From positions 3,968,001 to 4,032,000 of the forward strand of contig NZ_CP022958.1 in assembly GCF_006496635.1 (NCBI RefSeq): a stretch of 64,000 nt of DNA, in the 5' to 3' direction. This DNA comes from Azoarcus sp. DD4 (GTDB taxonomy: Bacteria; Pseudomonadota; Gammaproteobacteria; Burkholderiales; Rhodocyclaceae). Below are positions 36,350 to 45,270 of this stretch, one piece after another. A program made the position numbers and the translations under genes. Below the pieces are notes generated by a model. The model was not told the DNA's origin. It was given only the letters and a program-made list of their open reading frames with translations, and made no database searches. How positions within the stretch are numbered: the first letter of the stretch is position 1; each line of letters starts with the position of its first letter.

Positions 36350-37192
36350 ATGAAACGTCCGCTCGACAACTGGATGTGGATCTGCCCGGCACTGGCGGTG
36401 ACGCTGGCGGCCGTGGTGCTGTGGCGCTGGGGGCCGGGCTGGCCGGGCGCGGTGGTGGCGGCGCTGCTGCTGGTCTGCCCGCTCATCCTGGTGTGGGCCG
36501 CCCTGCGCCTGCGCGGCACCGACGCCTACCCGACCGAAACCGCACCGCACACCCACGGCGTCACCCTGGGCTGGGCGGCGCCGATCTACGACTGGTACTG
36601 CCCCAGGCTCGGGCTCGGCCCCGCCTTTCGCCGCGAGACCCTGCGCCACGCCGCGCTGCGGGCCGGCGAACAGGTGCTCGACGTCGGCTGCGGCACCGGC
36701 GTGCTCACCCGCCTCGCGGCCGACGCGGTCGGCCCCGGCGGCAGCGTCACCGGCATCGACGCCGCGCCGGCGATGATCGCGGCCGCCCGCCGCGCCGCCG
36801 CTGCCGAAGCGAGCCGGGCGCGCTTCGAGGTCGCCGCGATCGAGGCGCTGCCCTTTGCCGATGCGTCCTTCGACGCGGTGCTGTCGAGCGCCATGCTGCA
36901 CCACCTGCCGCCCGCCACCAAGCTCGCCGGCCTGCGCGAGGTGCATCGCGTGCTCAAGCCGGGCGGCCGGCTCGTCATCGTCGATCTCGACCGCCCGGCC
37001 ACGCCGCTGTGGTGGCTGCTGCTGTGGCCGATGCTGGCGATGCCGATGACCGCCGCCAACCTGCGCGGCGAGATTCCCGCCTTCCTGCAACGCAGCGGTT
37101 TCGATACCGTCGAGAAACGCGGGCACTGGATGGGTCTGCTCGGCTTCTGGGTCGCCTGCCCGGCATCGCCCCGCCCGGGAGAACCGTCATGA
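36350..37192 (+). CDS. Membrane-anchored SAM-dependent methyltransferase in the copper operon
   Basis: A 280-residue protein: two N-terminal membrane helices (about 9-28 and 32-53) followed by a class I methyltransferase domain with VLDVGCGTGVLTRLA (about 107-121), GIDAAPAMIAAA and HRVLKPGGRLVIVDLD. It resembles ubiE/Cfa-like enzymes that act on lipids or quinones, but the substrate cannot be named. It starts 20 nt after copA and overlaps the DUF2933 gene by 4 nt, so it is part of the copper unit. Confidence 0.83.
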   Translation: MKRPLDNWMWICPALAVTLAAVVLWRWGPGWPGAVVAALLLVCPLILVWAALRLRGTDAYPTETAPHTHGVTLGWAAPIYDWYCPRLGLGPAFRRETLRHAALRAGEQVLDVGCGTGVLTRLAADAVGPGGSVTGIDAAPAMIAAARRAAAAEASRARFEVAAIEALPFADASFDAVLSSAMLHHLPPATKLAGLREVHRVLKPGGRLVIVDLDRPATPLWWLLLWPMLAMPMTAANLRGEIPAFLQRSGFDTVEKRGHWMGLLGFWVACPASPRPGEPS

Positions 37193-37458
37193 GCTCATTG
37201 CACGACGCCCCCCGTTCGCCCCCGCCGCAGGACAAGGGGCAGACAAAACCGAAATGGGTGTTCATCGGCTTTCTCGCCCTGGCCGCCTTCTACCTGCTCG
37301 CCGAACACCGCGCCCATCTGCTCGGCCTGCTGCCCTGGCTGTTGCTGCTCGCCTGCCCGCTGATGCATCTGTTCATGCATCACGGCCATCGCCCTCACGG
37401 CGGCGGTCACGGTCACGACCGGCGGCATGCCGACGCCGCGGAGAAACGCGATGTCTGA
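37189..37458 (+). CDS. DUF2933 small membrane protein with His-rich tail
   Basis: An 89-residue protein with one or two membrane helices (WVFIGFLALAAFYLLAEH and LLPWLLLLACPLMHLFMHHG, about 23-70) and a cytoplasmic or periplasmic His/Gly tail (HGHRPHGGGHGHDRRH). DUF2933 proteins often sit with copper and heavy-metal genes; the His tail and CPLMHLFMHH segment could bind metal. It overlaps both neighbours. No function is established. Confidence 0.83.
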   Translation: MSSLHDAPRSPPPQDKGQTKPKWVFIGFLALAAFYLLAEHRAHLLGLLPWLLLLACPLMHLFMHHGHRPHGGGHGHDRRHADAAEKRDV

Positions 37459-38092
37459 CACGCCCGCCTACGGCCTGTGGTCGCTGGTCGTCATCAACTC
37501 GCTATTCTTCATCGCCTTCGCCTTCAGCTTCGCCCGGCCGCGCAGCTCGCGCGACTGGCGCTCGCTCGGCGCCTACTCGGCCTTCATCGTCGCGCTGTTC
37601 ACCGAGATGTACGGCTTTCCGCTGACGATCTATCTGCTGTCGGGCTGGCTGTCCGCGCACTTTCCCGGCGTGGATTTCTCGGCCCACGATTCCGGCCATC
37701 TGCTGGAAGTCATGTTCGGCTGGCGCGGCAATCCGCACTTCGGACCCTTCCATCTGGCCAGCACCGCATTCATCGTCGCCGGCTTCTGGCTGCTGGCGAA
37801 GGCCTGGCCGGTGCTGTACCAGGCGCAGCGCGAGCATCGCGTGGCCTGCACCGGCCCCTATGCGCGCATCCGCCATCCGCAGTACGTCGCCTTCGTGCTG
37901 GTGATGTCCGGCTTCCTGCTGCAATGGCCGACGCTGGTGACGCTGGCGATGTTCCCGGTGCTGCTGCTGGTCTATGCCCGCCTCGCGCGCCGCGAGGAAG
38001 ACGATGCGATCGCCGGATTCGGTGACGAGTACCGGCGCTACCGCGAGCGCACGCCCGCCTTCGTTCCGCGCCTGCGCGCCGGCCCCGACTAG
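37451..38092 (+). CDS. Isoprenylcysteine methyltransferase (ICMT)-like membrane protein
   Basis: A 213-residue integral membrane protein with about five helices. The C-terminal part HRVACTGPYARIRHPQYVAF, then REEDDAIAGFGDEYRRYRERTP, is the ICMT/PEMT cofactor-binding signature. Bacterial members methylate unknown small molecules or lipids. It is the last gene of the copA unit and overlaps DUF2933 by 8 nt. It and the methyltransferase at 36350 are two SAM enzymes in one copper operon. Confidence 0.84.
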   Translation: MSDTPAYGLWSLVVINSLFFIAFAFSFARPRSSRDWRSLGAYSAFIVALFTEMYGFPLTIYLLSGWLSAHFPGVDFSAHDSGHLLEVMFGWRGNPHFGPFHLASTAFIVAGFWLLAKAWPVLYQAQREHRVACTGPYARIRHPQYVAFVLVMSGFLLQWPTLVTLAMFPVLLLVYARLARREEDDAIAGFGDEYRRYRERTPAFVPRLRAGPD

Positions 38093-38316
38093 CGGGTGCC
38101 GGTGCCCGGGCGTGTCGCCTTGCACCACCGGCACCATTCGTTTGCCTCATCGATAGTCCGATGTGCTATGAAGGATCAAAGCCGGACGCGCTTCGAGTCG
38201 CCTCGGCAGGCGACCGCAGCACCTCGGCAATAAAAAGCGCACCGGGCCCCGGCCTGCCAGTGCTTTCCCATCCCCCAGCACGTTTGTCGTACGAACCGGA
38301 CGGAGGAGGAGACACG

Positions 38317-39645
38317 ATGATTGCATCGACATCGAAGCCCGCGCACGGCGTGGCGATTGCAGCACTGGCGGCAACGTTTTCGACAACGGCGCTGTCGGCG
38401 CCACCGGCCGACTGGTCGCAGATTCCGGTCCAGACCATCAAGTTGTTCTACCCGGGCCAGAGCAGCTACGACTGGCTCAAGAGCCCCGCCCACAAGCGCG
38501 CCGACGGCAAGGTCAAGGCCGGCGATTCCTGTATCTCGTGCCATGAGGGGGAAGAGGCCGAAATCGGCGCCAAGCTCGTCAAGGGCGACCGCCTCGAACC
38601 CGCGCCCATCGCCGGCAAGCAGGGCGTCATGGACCTCCAGGTCCAGGCCGCCCACGACGCCACCAACCTCTACCTGCGCTTCCAGTGGAAGACCCAGATG
38701 GATCGTGCCGGCCAGATGCACGACTACATGATGTACGACGGCGAGAAATGGGTCTTCTTCGGCGATGCCCGCTCCGAGGAAAAGGTGCGCAGCGGCGCCG
38801 AACCGCCGCTCTACGAGGACCGCCTGGCGCTGATGATAGACGACGGCAAGGTGCCGCTGTTCAAGAACCAGGGCTGCTGGCTGACCTGCCACAACGGCAT
38901 GCGCGACATGCCCGGCGAGGTGGGCAAGGAGCAGGTGCAGGCCCATGCGCTGATCGGCAAGACGCTGAAGGAAAGCGATGTCCGCAAGTACCTGCCCGGC
39001 ACCCGCAGCGACGACGCCGCGAGCTGGGACAAGACCCGCTCCGCGGAAGACATCGCCCGGCTCAAGGCAGCGGGCGAGTTCCTCGAGCTGATGCAGTGGC
39101 GCGCCCATCGCAGCAACCCGGTCGGGATGGCCGACGACGGTTACGTGCTCGAATACCGCCTGTCCGACGAAGGCAAGAATCCCTTCAGCTGGAATGTGGA
39201 CCGCAAGACCATGACGCCGAAGTTCATGTTCGATGCCAGGAAGGTGGGCGCCAAGGCGATCACGCTGCAGGACATCGGCAACGCATCCAAGCCCCACGCC
39301 ATCATCCGGGAAGAGAACGCGGTGGCCTACGATGCCGCGGCCGGATGGAAGAAAGGCGACGTGCTCCCCGGGCGCCTGCTGTCGCGCGCCGACGCCAGCG
39401 GCTCGGCGGCCGACAACGCGGACGTCAAGGGCAGCTGGAAGGACGGCATGTGGACGGTGGTGTGGACGCGCAAGCTCGACACCGGCCACCCGGCCGACGA
39501 CAAGGCGCTCAAACCCGGCAGCGTGGTCAGCGTGGGCTTCGCCGTCCATGACGACAACGTCACCACCCGCTTCCACCACGTGTCCTTCCCGATGACCCTG
39601 GGCATCGGCGCCAAGGGCGCGATCTCCTCGACAGCGGTGAAATAG
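38317..39645 (+). CDS. Periplasmic cytochrome with ethylbenzene-dehydrogenase-like haem domain
   Basis: A 442-residue exported protein (signal peptide about 1-28). It has a c-type haem site CISCH (72-76) and a second, unusual CWLTCH (three residues between the cysteines) in NQGCWLTCHNGMRDM near 190. The bulk matches the ethylbenzene-dehydrogenase-related b-haem domain (LYLRFQWKT; LALMIDDGKVPLF; EYRLSDEGKNPF). It is probably an electron-carrying subunit without a catalytic partner in view. GGAGGAGGA precedes the start. A NapC-type cytochrome follows after 142 nt and probably feeds it from the quinol pool. Confidence 0.8.
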   Translation: MIASTSKPAHGVAIAALAATFSTTALSAPPADWSQIPVQTIKLFYPGQSSYDWLKSPAHKRADGKVKAGDSCISCHEGEEAEIGAKLVKGDRLEPAPIAGKQGVMDLQVQAAHDATNLYLRFQWKTQMDRAGQMHDYMMYDGEKWVFFGDARSEEKVRSGAEPPLYEDRLALMIDDGKVPLFKNQGCWLTCHNGMRDMPGEVGKEQVQAHALIGKTLKESDVRKYLPGTRSDDAASWDKTRSAEDIARLKAAGEFLELMQWRAHRSNPVGMADDGYVLEYRLSDEGKNPFSWNVDRKTMTPKFMFDARKVGAKAITLQDIGNASKPHAIIREENAVAYDAAAGWKKGDVLPGRLLSRADASGSAADNADVKGSWKDGMWTVVWTRKLDTGHPADDKALKPGSVVSVGFAVHDDNVTTRFHHVSFPMTLGIGAKGAISSTAVK

Positions 39646-39787
39646 GGCTGGGGCGCTGCACGGCGGCGGCGATGTCCTCGCGCATCGCCGCGCGCAGCAC
39701 ACGCCGCGAACCTGCCCCACCCACGCACGGCCACGCTGGCACGGCGCGCTGCAGGGCGGCGGCGCCACATCGAACAAGGGGAAACCA

Positions 39788-40411
39788 ATGGCCCAATCCG
39801 ACCCCGCAACCGGATCAAACGCGCTCAAGCGGCTGTGGCGCTGGTTCTGGCAACCGAGCACCCGCTACGCCTGGGGCGGCATCCTCATCGCCGGCGTCAT
39901 CGCCGGCATCCTGTTCTGGGGCGGCTTCCACACCGTGCTCGAAGCGACCAACACCCAGGCCTTCTGCACCTCCTGCCACGAGATGAAGGCCTTCGTCCTG
40001 CCGGAATACCAGGCCTCGCCCCATTACCGCAACACCGCCGGCGTGCGGGCCAGCTGCCCCGACTGCCACGTCCCGCGCGAATGGGGGCCGAAGCTGGCGC
40101 GCAAGATCCGCGCGACCAACGAGCTGTATCACAAGCTGCTGGGCACCATAGACACCCGCGAGAAGTTCGAGGCAATGCGCCTGCAGCTGGCGGGCAATGT
40201 GTGGCGCACGATGAAGGCGAGCGATTCGCGCGAGTGCCGCAACTGTCACTCGTTCGACGCGATGAACATCGAGGGCCAGGCCAAGCGGGCACAGCGCTTT
40301 CACGCGGAGGCCACCGCCAACAAGGAAACCTGCATCGACTGCCACCAGGGCATCGCGCACAAGCTGCCCGACGGCTGGGAGGCGCACTACGAGAAGGCCA
40401 TCGCCCGCTGA
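39788..40411 (+). CDS. NapC/NirT-type membrane tetrahaem cytochrome c
   Basis: A 207-residue protein with one N-terminal membrane helix (about 29-50) and four CxxCH haem sites: C60-H64, C90-H94, C150-H154 and C182-H186. This is the NapC/NrfH/NirT pattern, which oxidises membrane quinol and passes electrons to a periplasmic reductase or cytochrome. No nap, nrf or nir catalytic gene is near; the only partner in view is the ethylbenzene-dehydrogenase-like cytochrome upstream. The nominal ribosome site is AAGGGG. Confidence 0.9.
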   Translation: MAQSDPATGSNALKRLWRWFWQPSTRYAWGGILIAGVIAGILFWGGFHTVLEATNTQAFCTSCHEMKAFVLPEYQASPHYRNTAGVRASCPDCHVPREWGPKLARKIRATNELYHKLLGTIDTREKFEAMRLQLAGNVWRTMKASDSRECRNCHSFDAMNIEGQAKRAQRFHAEATANKETCIDCHQGIAHKLPDGWEAHYEKAIAR

Positions 40412-40575
40412 CACCGGGGCAGCGTCAGTAAGCGCACGCGGGCGGCCGCCACGCGAAGGTCTTCGCCGCGCACACCACCGGCGAGGGCAAGCGCATCCGC
40501 AGGCCACAGCTGGCCTGGCACCGTCCGTGCTTCCCTGTCTTCCATCCCGCATCGGACGAACACCACGGAATCCCC

Positions 40576-41124
40576 ATGCTGACCGAAGACGAAGCCCGCG
40601 CCCGCCTCCTCACCCATCCGCTGCCAGCCAACCCCTGGGTGTACGCCACCGACCGCGCCGTCATCATCAAGGCCGACTACACCGACACCATAGAGCGCAT
40701 GCTGCGCTGGGTGCCGAAGACGCGCTGGAGTGCAAAATACCGCTGCTGGATCGTGCCGCTGTCCGGGCTGGAACTGGTGCGCTCGGTACTGCCGGAGCTC
40801 AGCCGGCTGGCCGAGGCGATGCAGGAGACGCCGGTGGCGCCGACTACGGAACCGGCCGATGCCGACGCCGGGGTGCTGGCGCGCAAGTGGTTTGCCGACA
40901 GCGCGCGGCTGCTCTACGGCAGCGACTGGCAGCGCGAAACCGCACGCGCACTCGGTCGCGAAGAGGCGGCGCTCGCACGCTGGGTGCTGGGCGAAGACGT
41001 GCTGGAAGCACCGCCGGCGGTGCTGCTGGACGAAATGCTGGCGCTGATGCGCCGGCGCGCGGCGGACATCACCGCTGCGGCCGACACGCTGGCACAGCGG
41101 CTGGCCGCGGCGACGCCCGCCTGA
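40576..41124 (+). CDS. HARP-like protein with C-terminal HTH-like segment
   Basis: A 182-residue cytoplasmic protein of unknown function. Residues about 25-70 (VIIKADYTDTIERMLRWVPK, then TRWSAKYRCWIVPL) resemble the HARP-type fold found in annealing helicases and DNA-repair proteins. The C-terminal part (LYGSDWQRETARALGREEAA, then LARWVLGEDVLEAPPAVLLD) resembles a helix-turn-helix seen in phage and plasmid regulators. Both matches are by eye. The ribosome site is weak. It stands between the cytochrome pair and a convergent hypothetical gene. Confidence 0.6.
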   Translation: MLTEDEARARLLTHPLPANPWVYATDRAVIIKADYTDTIERMLRWVPKTRWSAKYRCWIVPLSGLELVRSVLPELSRLAEAMQETPVAPTTEPADADAGVLARKWFADSARLLYGSDWQRETARALGREEAALARWVLGEDVLEAPPAVLLDEMLALMRRRAADITAAADTLAQRLAAATPA

Positions 41125-41150
41125 CGCATGGCGCCGCCGGGCCGGCCGGC

Positions 41151-41624
41151 TCAGATCATGCGGACCTGATCGGCCTTGACGGTGAATTGCAGGCGGTCGG
41201 CCTGGTCGAAGGCCGCCAGCGGCACCTCATAGACGAACTGGTTTTCGTACCAGGCGCGGCCGTAGGGCAGGAACAGGCTGCTCGCCGGCAGCGCCAGCAG
41301 ACAGGTATCGCCCGCGAACAGCGCCACCGAAAACGCCGCGCTGCCCGGCGCTTCGGGCACGTTGTCGTCGCCGAAGGCCTCGAACTGGAAGAAGACCTTG
41401 GCCGAGTCGATGCCGCCTTCCGCCGTCTTCACAGCGGTGACGCGGATGTTCTGGTAGCGGCGACCGACCTTGTCGTCATGGGTGAGCTGGATGAACTCAT
41501 GCAGCTTGCCCTTCTTCACCTGCGTGTCGTCCTGCACGGGAATCCCCAGCTGGGCCATGCCCAGGCCAGTGGTCTTGGCGGTCTTCAGCTCGACGAAAGT
41601 GGTGTTCTCAGCCAGTGTAGGCAC
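41151..41624 (-). CDS. Conserved-looking hypothetical protein
   Basis: A 157-residue acidic-to-neutral protein with a beta-rich look (KVFFQFEAFGDDNVPEAPGS; FVYEVPLAAFDQADRLQF) and no signal peptide or membrane helix. I do not recognise it. The GTG at 41624 was chosen because GGAG lies 6 nt upstream; a further GTG at 41699 in the same frame has no such site. It is convergent with the HARP-like gene and divergent from the MFS gene. No function can be given. Confidence 0.6.
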   Translation of the reverse strand: MPTLAENTTFVELKTAKTTGLGMAQLGIPVQDDTQVKKGKLHEFIQLTHDDKVGRRYQNIRVTAVKTAEGGIDSAKVFFQFEAFGDDNVPEAPGSAAFSVALFAGDTCLLALPASSLFLPYGRAWYENQFVYEVPLAAFDQADRLQFTVKADQVRMI

Positions 41625-41813
41625 GATGCGCTCCGTGGTTTCGATTGCGACAAGGACAGGATTCGTGCGCGACAAACACCGCACAAAAAGCGCGGTCACG
41701 GTCGCGTCAGTAGGGAATAAGCAGATTCGGTGCCAATCGCCGGCGCGGCTGGCATCACCGGCCGCAACACCCAGCCCTTACCATCACGGCATGCCATCGC
41801 CCGTCGCACGTCC

Positions 41814-43004
41814 ATGAGCACAGTGAAATCCGCCCCCCGCCTGCCGCGCGCAATCTGGATGCTGGGCTTCGTCAGCCTGCTGATGGATGTCTCGTCCGAG
41901 TTGATCCACAGCCTGCTGCCGGTCTTCCTGGTGGCCTCGCTCGGCGCGAGCGCGCTGGTGATCGGCCTCATCGAAGGCGCGGCCGAGGCCACCGCGCTCA
42001 TCGTACGGGTCTTTTCCGGCGTGCTGTCGGACTACTGGGGCAAGCGCAAGCCGCTGGCGGTGCTGGGCTATGGGCTGGGGGCGCTGTCCAAGCCGCTGTT
42101 CGCGATCGCCGCCGGGCCGGGCATGGTGCTCGCCGCCCGGCTGATAGACCGCGTCGGCAAGGGCATACGCGGCGCACCGCGCGATGCGCTGGTGGCGGAC
42201 ATCGCGCCGGCCGCACTGCGCGGTGCGGCCTTCGGCCTGCGCCAGTCGCTCGATACCGTCGGCGCCTTCCTCGGCCCGCTACTGGCCATCGGCCTGATGC
42301 TGCTGTGGGCCAACGACTTCCGTGCGGTGTTCTGGGTCGCCATCGTGCCCGGCTTCCTGGCGGTGGCCCTGCTGCTATTCGGTGTGAGCGAACCCGAGCG
42401 GCCGCCGCAGGCGGCGGCGATCAACCCGATCCGCAGGGAGGCACTGCGCCGCCTGTCGCGCGCCTACTGGCGAGTGGTGACGATAGGCGCCATCTTCACG
42501 CTGGCGCGCTTTTCCGAAGCCTTCCTGGTGCTGCGTGCGCTCGACGGCGGCCTGCCCATCGCCTATTCGCCGCTGGCCCTGATCGTGATGAACGTGGTCT
42601 ATGCGCTGTCCGCCTACCCCTTCGGCAAGCTCTCCGACGGCATGAGCCACACCCGGCTGCTGGCGCTCGGCCTGGCGGTGCTGATCGCCGCCGACCTCGC
42701 CTTTGCCGCCGGTACGCACTGGAGCACGCTCGCCACCGGCATCGTGCTGTGGGGCTTGCACATGGGTATCACCCAGGGTCTGCTCGCGCGCATGGTGGCC
42801 GATACCGCACCGGCCGAACTGCGCGGCACCGCCTTCGGCTTCTTCAACCTGGTGAGCGGGCTGGCGATGCTGGTGGCCAGCGTGCTCGCCGGCCTGCTGT
42901 GGGAAAGCCTGGGCGCCGCCTGGACCTTCGCCGCCGGCGCGGCGTTCGGCACGCTGGCGCTCGTGGCGCTCAGCCGGCCAGCAGCCTCACCGCCAGGCCG
43001 ATGA
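41814..43004 (+). CDS. MFS transporter
   Basis: A 396-residue permease with 12 predicted helices. GVLSDYWGKRKPLAVLGYGL (about 60-79) is the MFS loop 2-3 motif, and FGKLSDGMSHTR is its repeat in the second half. The early SSELIHSLLPVFL is typical of a group of small-molecule/efflux MFS proteins. Substrate unknown; closeness to chrBA may be chance. Its 3' end overlaps that of chrA by 35 nt on the opposite strand. Confidence 0.87.
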   Translation: MSTVKSAPRLPRAIWMLGFVSLLMDVSSELIHSLLPVFLVASLGASALVIGLIEGAAEATALIVRVFSGVLSDYWGKRKPLAVLGYGLGALSKPLFAIAAGPGMVLAARLIDRVGKGIRGAPRDALVADIAPAALRGAAFGLRQSLDTVGAFLGPLLAIGLMLLWANDFRAVFWVAIVPGFLAVALLLFGVSEPERPPQAAAINPIRREALRRLSRAYWRVVTIGAIFTLARFSEAFLVLRALDGGLPIAYSPLALIVMNVVYALSAYPFGKLSDGMSHTRLLALGLAVLIAADLAFAAGTHWSTLATGIVLWGLHMGITQGLLARMVADTAPAELRGTAFGFFNLVSGLAMLVASVLAGLLWESLGAAWTFAAGAAFGTLALVALSRPAASPPGR

Positions 43005-44340
43005 GCGCGCACGCGCCGATCACCTGCATCACGTTCAGCTTGTAGCGGAACAGCGCCACCGCGGCGGCCAGCGCGATCAGCGCCGACGGCCAGTCGAATT
43101 CGCCGCCGAAGCCGGCCGGCCACAGCACGTGGTAGCCGAAGAACATCGCGAGGTTGAGGATCACGCCGACCACCGCCGCGGTGATGGCGGTGAGCGGAGC
43201 GGTGAATTTCAGGTCGTCGTGGGTGGCTTCGACCAGCGGACCGCCGGCGAAGATGAACAGGAAGGACGGCAGGAAGGTGAACCAGGTCACCAGCGCCGCG
43301 GCCGCCGCACCGGCGAGAAACTGCGCCTGCGGCCCGAACAGCGCCTGCACGTAGCCGCCGACGAAGCCGACGAAGGCCACCACCATGATCAGCGGCCCCG
43401 GCGTGGTTTCGCCCAGGGCGAGGCCGTCTATCATCTGCACCGGCGTCAGCCAGCCGTAGTGGCCGACCGCGCCCTGGTAGACATAGGGCAGCACCGCGTA
43501 GGCGCCGCCGAAGGTCAGCAGCGCCGCCTTGGTGAAGAACCAGCCCATCTGGGTGAAGGTATCGTGCCAGCCCAGCGTGGCGGTCAGCAAGGCCATCGGC
43601 ACCAGCCACAGCAAGGCACCAATGACCGCGAGCCGGATCAGCCGCGGCCAGCGGAAGCGGGCGTGCTCGGGGGTGGGCGTGTCGTCGTCGATCAGCGCGG
43701 CGCCATAGGACTTGCCCGCCTTGCCGTGGCCGCCGCCGGCCTGGAATTTCGCCGGGGCAATCCGCCCGCCGATGAAGCCGATGGCGGCGGCCCCCAGCAC
43801 GATGGCCGGGAAAGGCACGTTGAGCGCGAAGATGGCCACGAAGGATGCCCCGGCGATCGCCCACAGCAGGCCGTTTTTCAGCGCGCGCGAGCCGATGCGG
43901 TGGGCGGCGTGGACCACGATGGCGGTCACTGCCGGCTTGATGCCGTAGAACAGCCCCGCCACCAGCGGCACGTTGCCGAAGGCGATGTAGACCCAGGACA
44001 GCGCGATCAGGATGAAGAGCGAGGGCAGCACGAACAGCCCGCCCGCCACCACCCCGCCCCAGCCGCGGTGCAGCAGCCAGCCGATGTAGGTGGCGAGCTG
44101 CTGCGCCTCCGGCCCGGGCAGCACCATGCAGTAGTTGAGCGCGTGCAGGAAGCGCTTCTCGCTGATCCAGCGCCGGCGCTCGACCAGCTCGGTGTGCATG
44201 ATGGCGATCTGCCCGGCCGGCCCGCCGAAGCTGATGAAGCCGAGCTTCAACCAGAACAGGAAGGCCTCCCAGCGGCCGACGGTGGCCGGTGCCTGAGACG
44301 GGGCGAGTTCGGTGGCGGCGGGGGTGGCGATGTCGTTCAT
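42970..44340 (-). CDS. chrA: Chromate transporter ChrA
   Basis: A 456-residue membrane protein with two homologous CHR halves. The first half has FWLKLGFISFGGPAGQIAIM and LPGPEAQQLATYIGW; the second has FFTKAALLTFGGAYAVLPYV and GLALGETTPGPLIMVVAFVG. These are ChrA signatures. The protein exports chromate from the cytoplasm. The start at 44340 lies right after the chrB stop (TGAGATG); an ATG 12 nt earlier inside chrB is possible. The 3' end overlaps the convergent MFS gene. Confidence 0.93.
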   Translation of the reverse strand: MNDIATPAATELAPSQAPATVGRWEAFLFWLKLGFISFGGPAGQIAIMHTELVERRRWISEKRFLHALNYCMVLPGPEAQQLATYIGWLLHRGWGGVVAGGLFVLPSLFILIALSWVYIAFGNVPLVAGLFYGIKPAVTAIVVHAAHRIGSRALKNGLLWAIAGASFVAIFALNVPFPAIVLGAAAIGFIGGRIAPAKFQAGGGHGKAGKSYGAALIDDDTPTPEHARFRWPRLIRLAVIGALLWLVPMALLTATLGWHDTFTQMGWFFTKAALLTFGGAYAVLPYVYQGAVGHYGWLTPVQMIDGLALGETTPGPLIMVVAFVGFVGGYVQALFGPQAQFLAGAAAAALVTWFTFLPSFLFIFAGGPLVEATHDDLKFTAPLTAITAAVVGVILNLAMFFGYHVLWPAGFGGEFDWPSALIALAAAVALFRYKLNVMQVIGACALIGLAVRLLAG

Positions 44341-44341
44341 C

Positions 44342-45268
44342 TCAGCTTGCATCCGTTTCGAAAGCGGCCACCAGACCGTCGAACACGACGGCAGCGGCGG
44401 CGCACAGGTGATTGTCGTCATCGAGTGTTGCGCGCAATCCGGCGAGCACCCGCTCGACGCCGCTCGCCTCGGGCGGCTGCACGCCGCCGACGTCGAGGAA
44501 ATGCACCAGCGCGCCCACCCGCAGCAGCGCGGGCGATTCCAGGGCGAAGCTGGCGAGCAGGGTCTCGAAGCTGACGCGCGCGCCAACGTGGCTGAAGGCG
44601 GCGCCGTCGAAGTCGAAGCCGAGCGCATCGGGCGGGCAGTCGGCAGGATCGTCCAACCAAAGGAAGCGGGCGTCGGGGTCGATGTCGCGGCGGATCAGCC
44701 AGGCACAGGCGAGACGATCCACCCAGGGGCGGGCGCGGGTTGCCCAGCTGCGGCCGCGGTATTCGGCCAGCGCGAGGCGGGGGATGGTGCCGGCTGCGGC
44801 ATGGGGCTCGCCGGGTGACAACGCGCGCTGCAGCTCGGCGTCTAGCTCGGCAAGTGCTGCCTCGGCCTGACGGCGGGCCTCGCCGGGGAAGAAGTCGATG
44901 GCGGCGAGCTGGTCCAGACTCTTGCGCAGCTTGCGCAGCTGGCGGGGGCCGTCGCCGGCGCTGGCCGTGGTGAGCGCCGCACGGCAGGCGGCAATCTCGC
45001 CCAGCAGGGTGCCGTATTCGGCGCTGCGGTCGAACAGCGGCGCGAAATCGCTGTCGCCTTCGCAGCTCAACAGGTGGGCGGAGCCGCCCTGCTCGCGCAC
45101 TTCGTCGGCGATCCGTGTCAGCGTGTCGCGGGTGGCATCGCGCTGCGGCAGCAGATATACGCCGTCGCGCAGCACCGCGGCGCCGCAGGCCCGCAGCGCG
45201 CGCCAGGCGCGCATGCGGGCATTGGCGTTATCGGAAGGCAGGGAAAGAATCAGCGTCAGCCAGATCAT
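44342..45268 (-). CDS. chrB: Chromate resistance/regulatory protein ChrB
   Basis: A 308-residue cytoplasmic protein with the ChrB N-terminal region (WLTLILSLPSDNANARMRAW; a winged-helix-like part) and the C-terminal ChrB domain (RPWVDRLACAWLIRRDIDPD; FSHVGARVSFETLL). ChrB acts as a chromate-responsive regulator of chrA in other bacteria. A large dyad (45271-45305) directly upstream of the start is a likely autoregulatory operator. It is transcribed with chrA, with only one base between stop and start. Confidence 0.92.
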   Translation of the reverse strand: MIWLTLILSLPSDNANARMRAWRALRACGAAVLRDGVYLLPQRDATRDTLTRIADEVREQGGSAHLLSCEGDSDFAPLFDRSAEYGTLLGEIAACRAALTTASAGDGPRQLRKLRKSLDQLAAIDFFPGEARRQAEAALAELDAELQRALSPGEPHAAAGTIPRLALAEYRGRSWATRARPWVDRLACAWLIRRDIDPDARFLWLDDPADCPPDALGFDFDGAAFSHVGARVSFETLLASFALESPALLRVGALVHFLDVGGVQPPEASGVERVLAGLRATLDDDNHLCAAAAVVFDGLVAAFETDAS

Positions 45269-45270
45269 TC

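Noticed and set aside
32448..36392. A 1314-codon open frame covering the kinase and the antisense of copA.
   Set aside because: Only the last 441 codons have kinase/LRR sequence and a ribosome site; the rest is the open antisense of the copper ATPase gene, common at high GC.
39737..39753. TGGCACG ... CTGCA upstream of the NapC gene as sigma-54 promoter.
   Set aside because: The gap is one base too long, and sigma-54 does not tolerate that well.
40516..40531. TGGCACC-GTCC-GTGCT as sigma-54 promoter for the HARP-like gene.
   Set aside because: Spacing is right but the -12 part is weak, and about one such match is expected by chance in a window this size; no activator or array is near.
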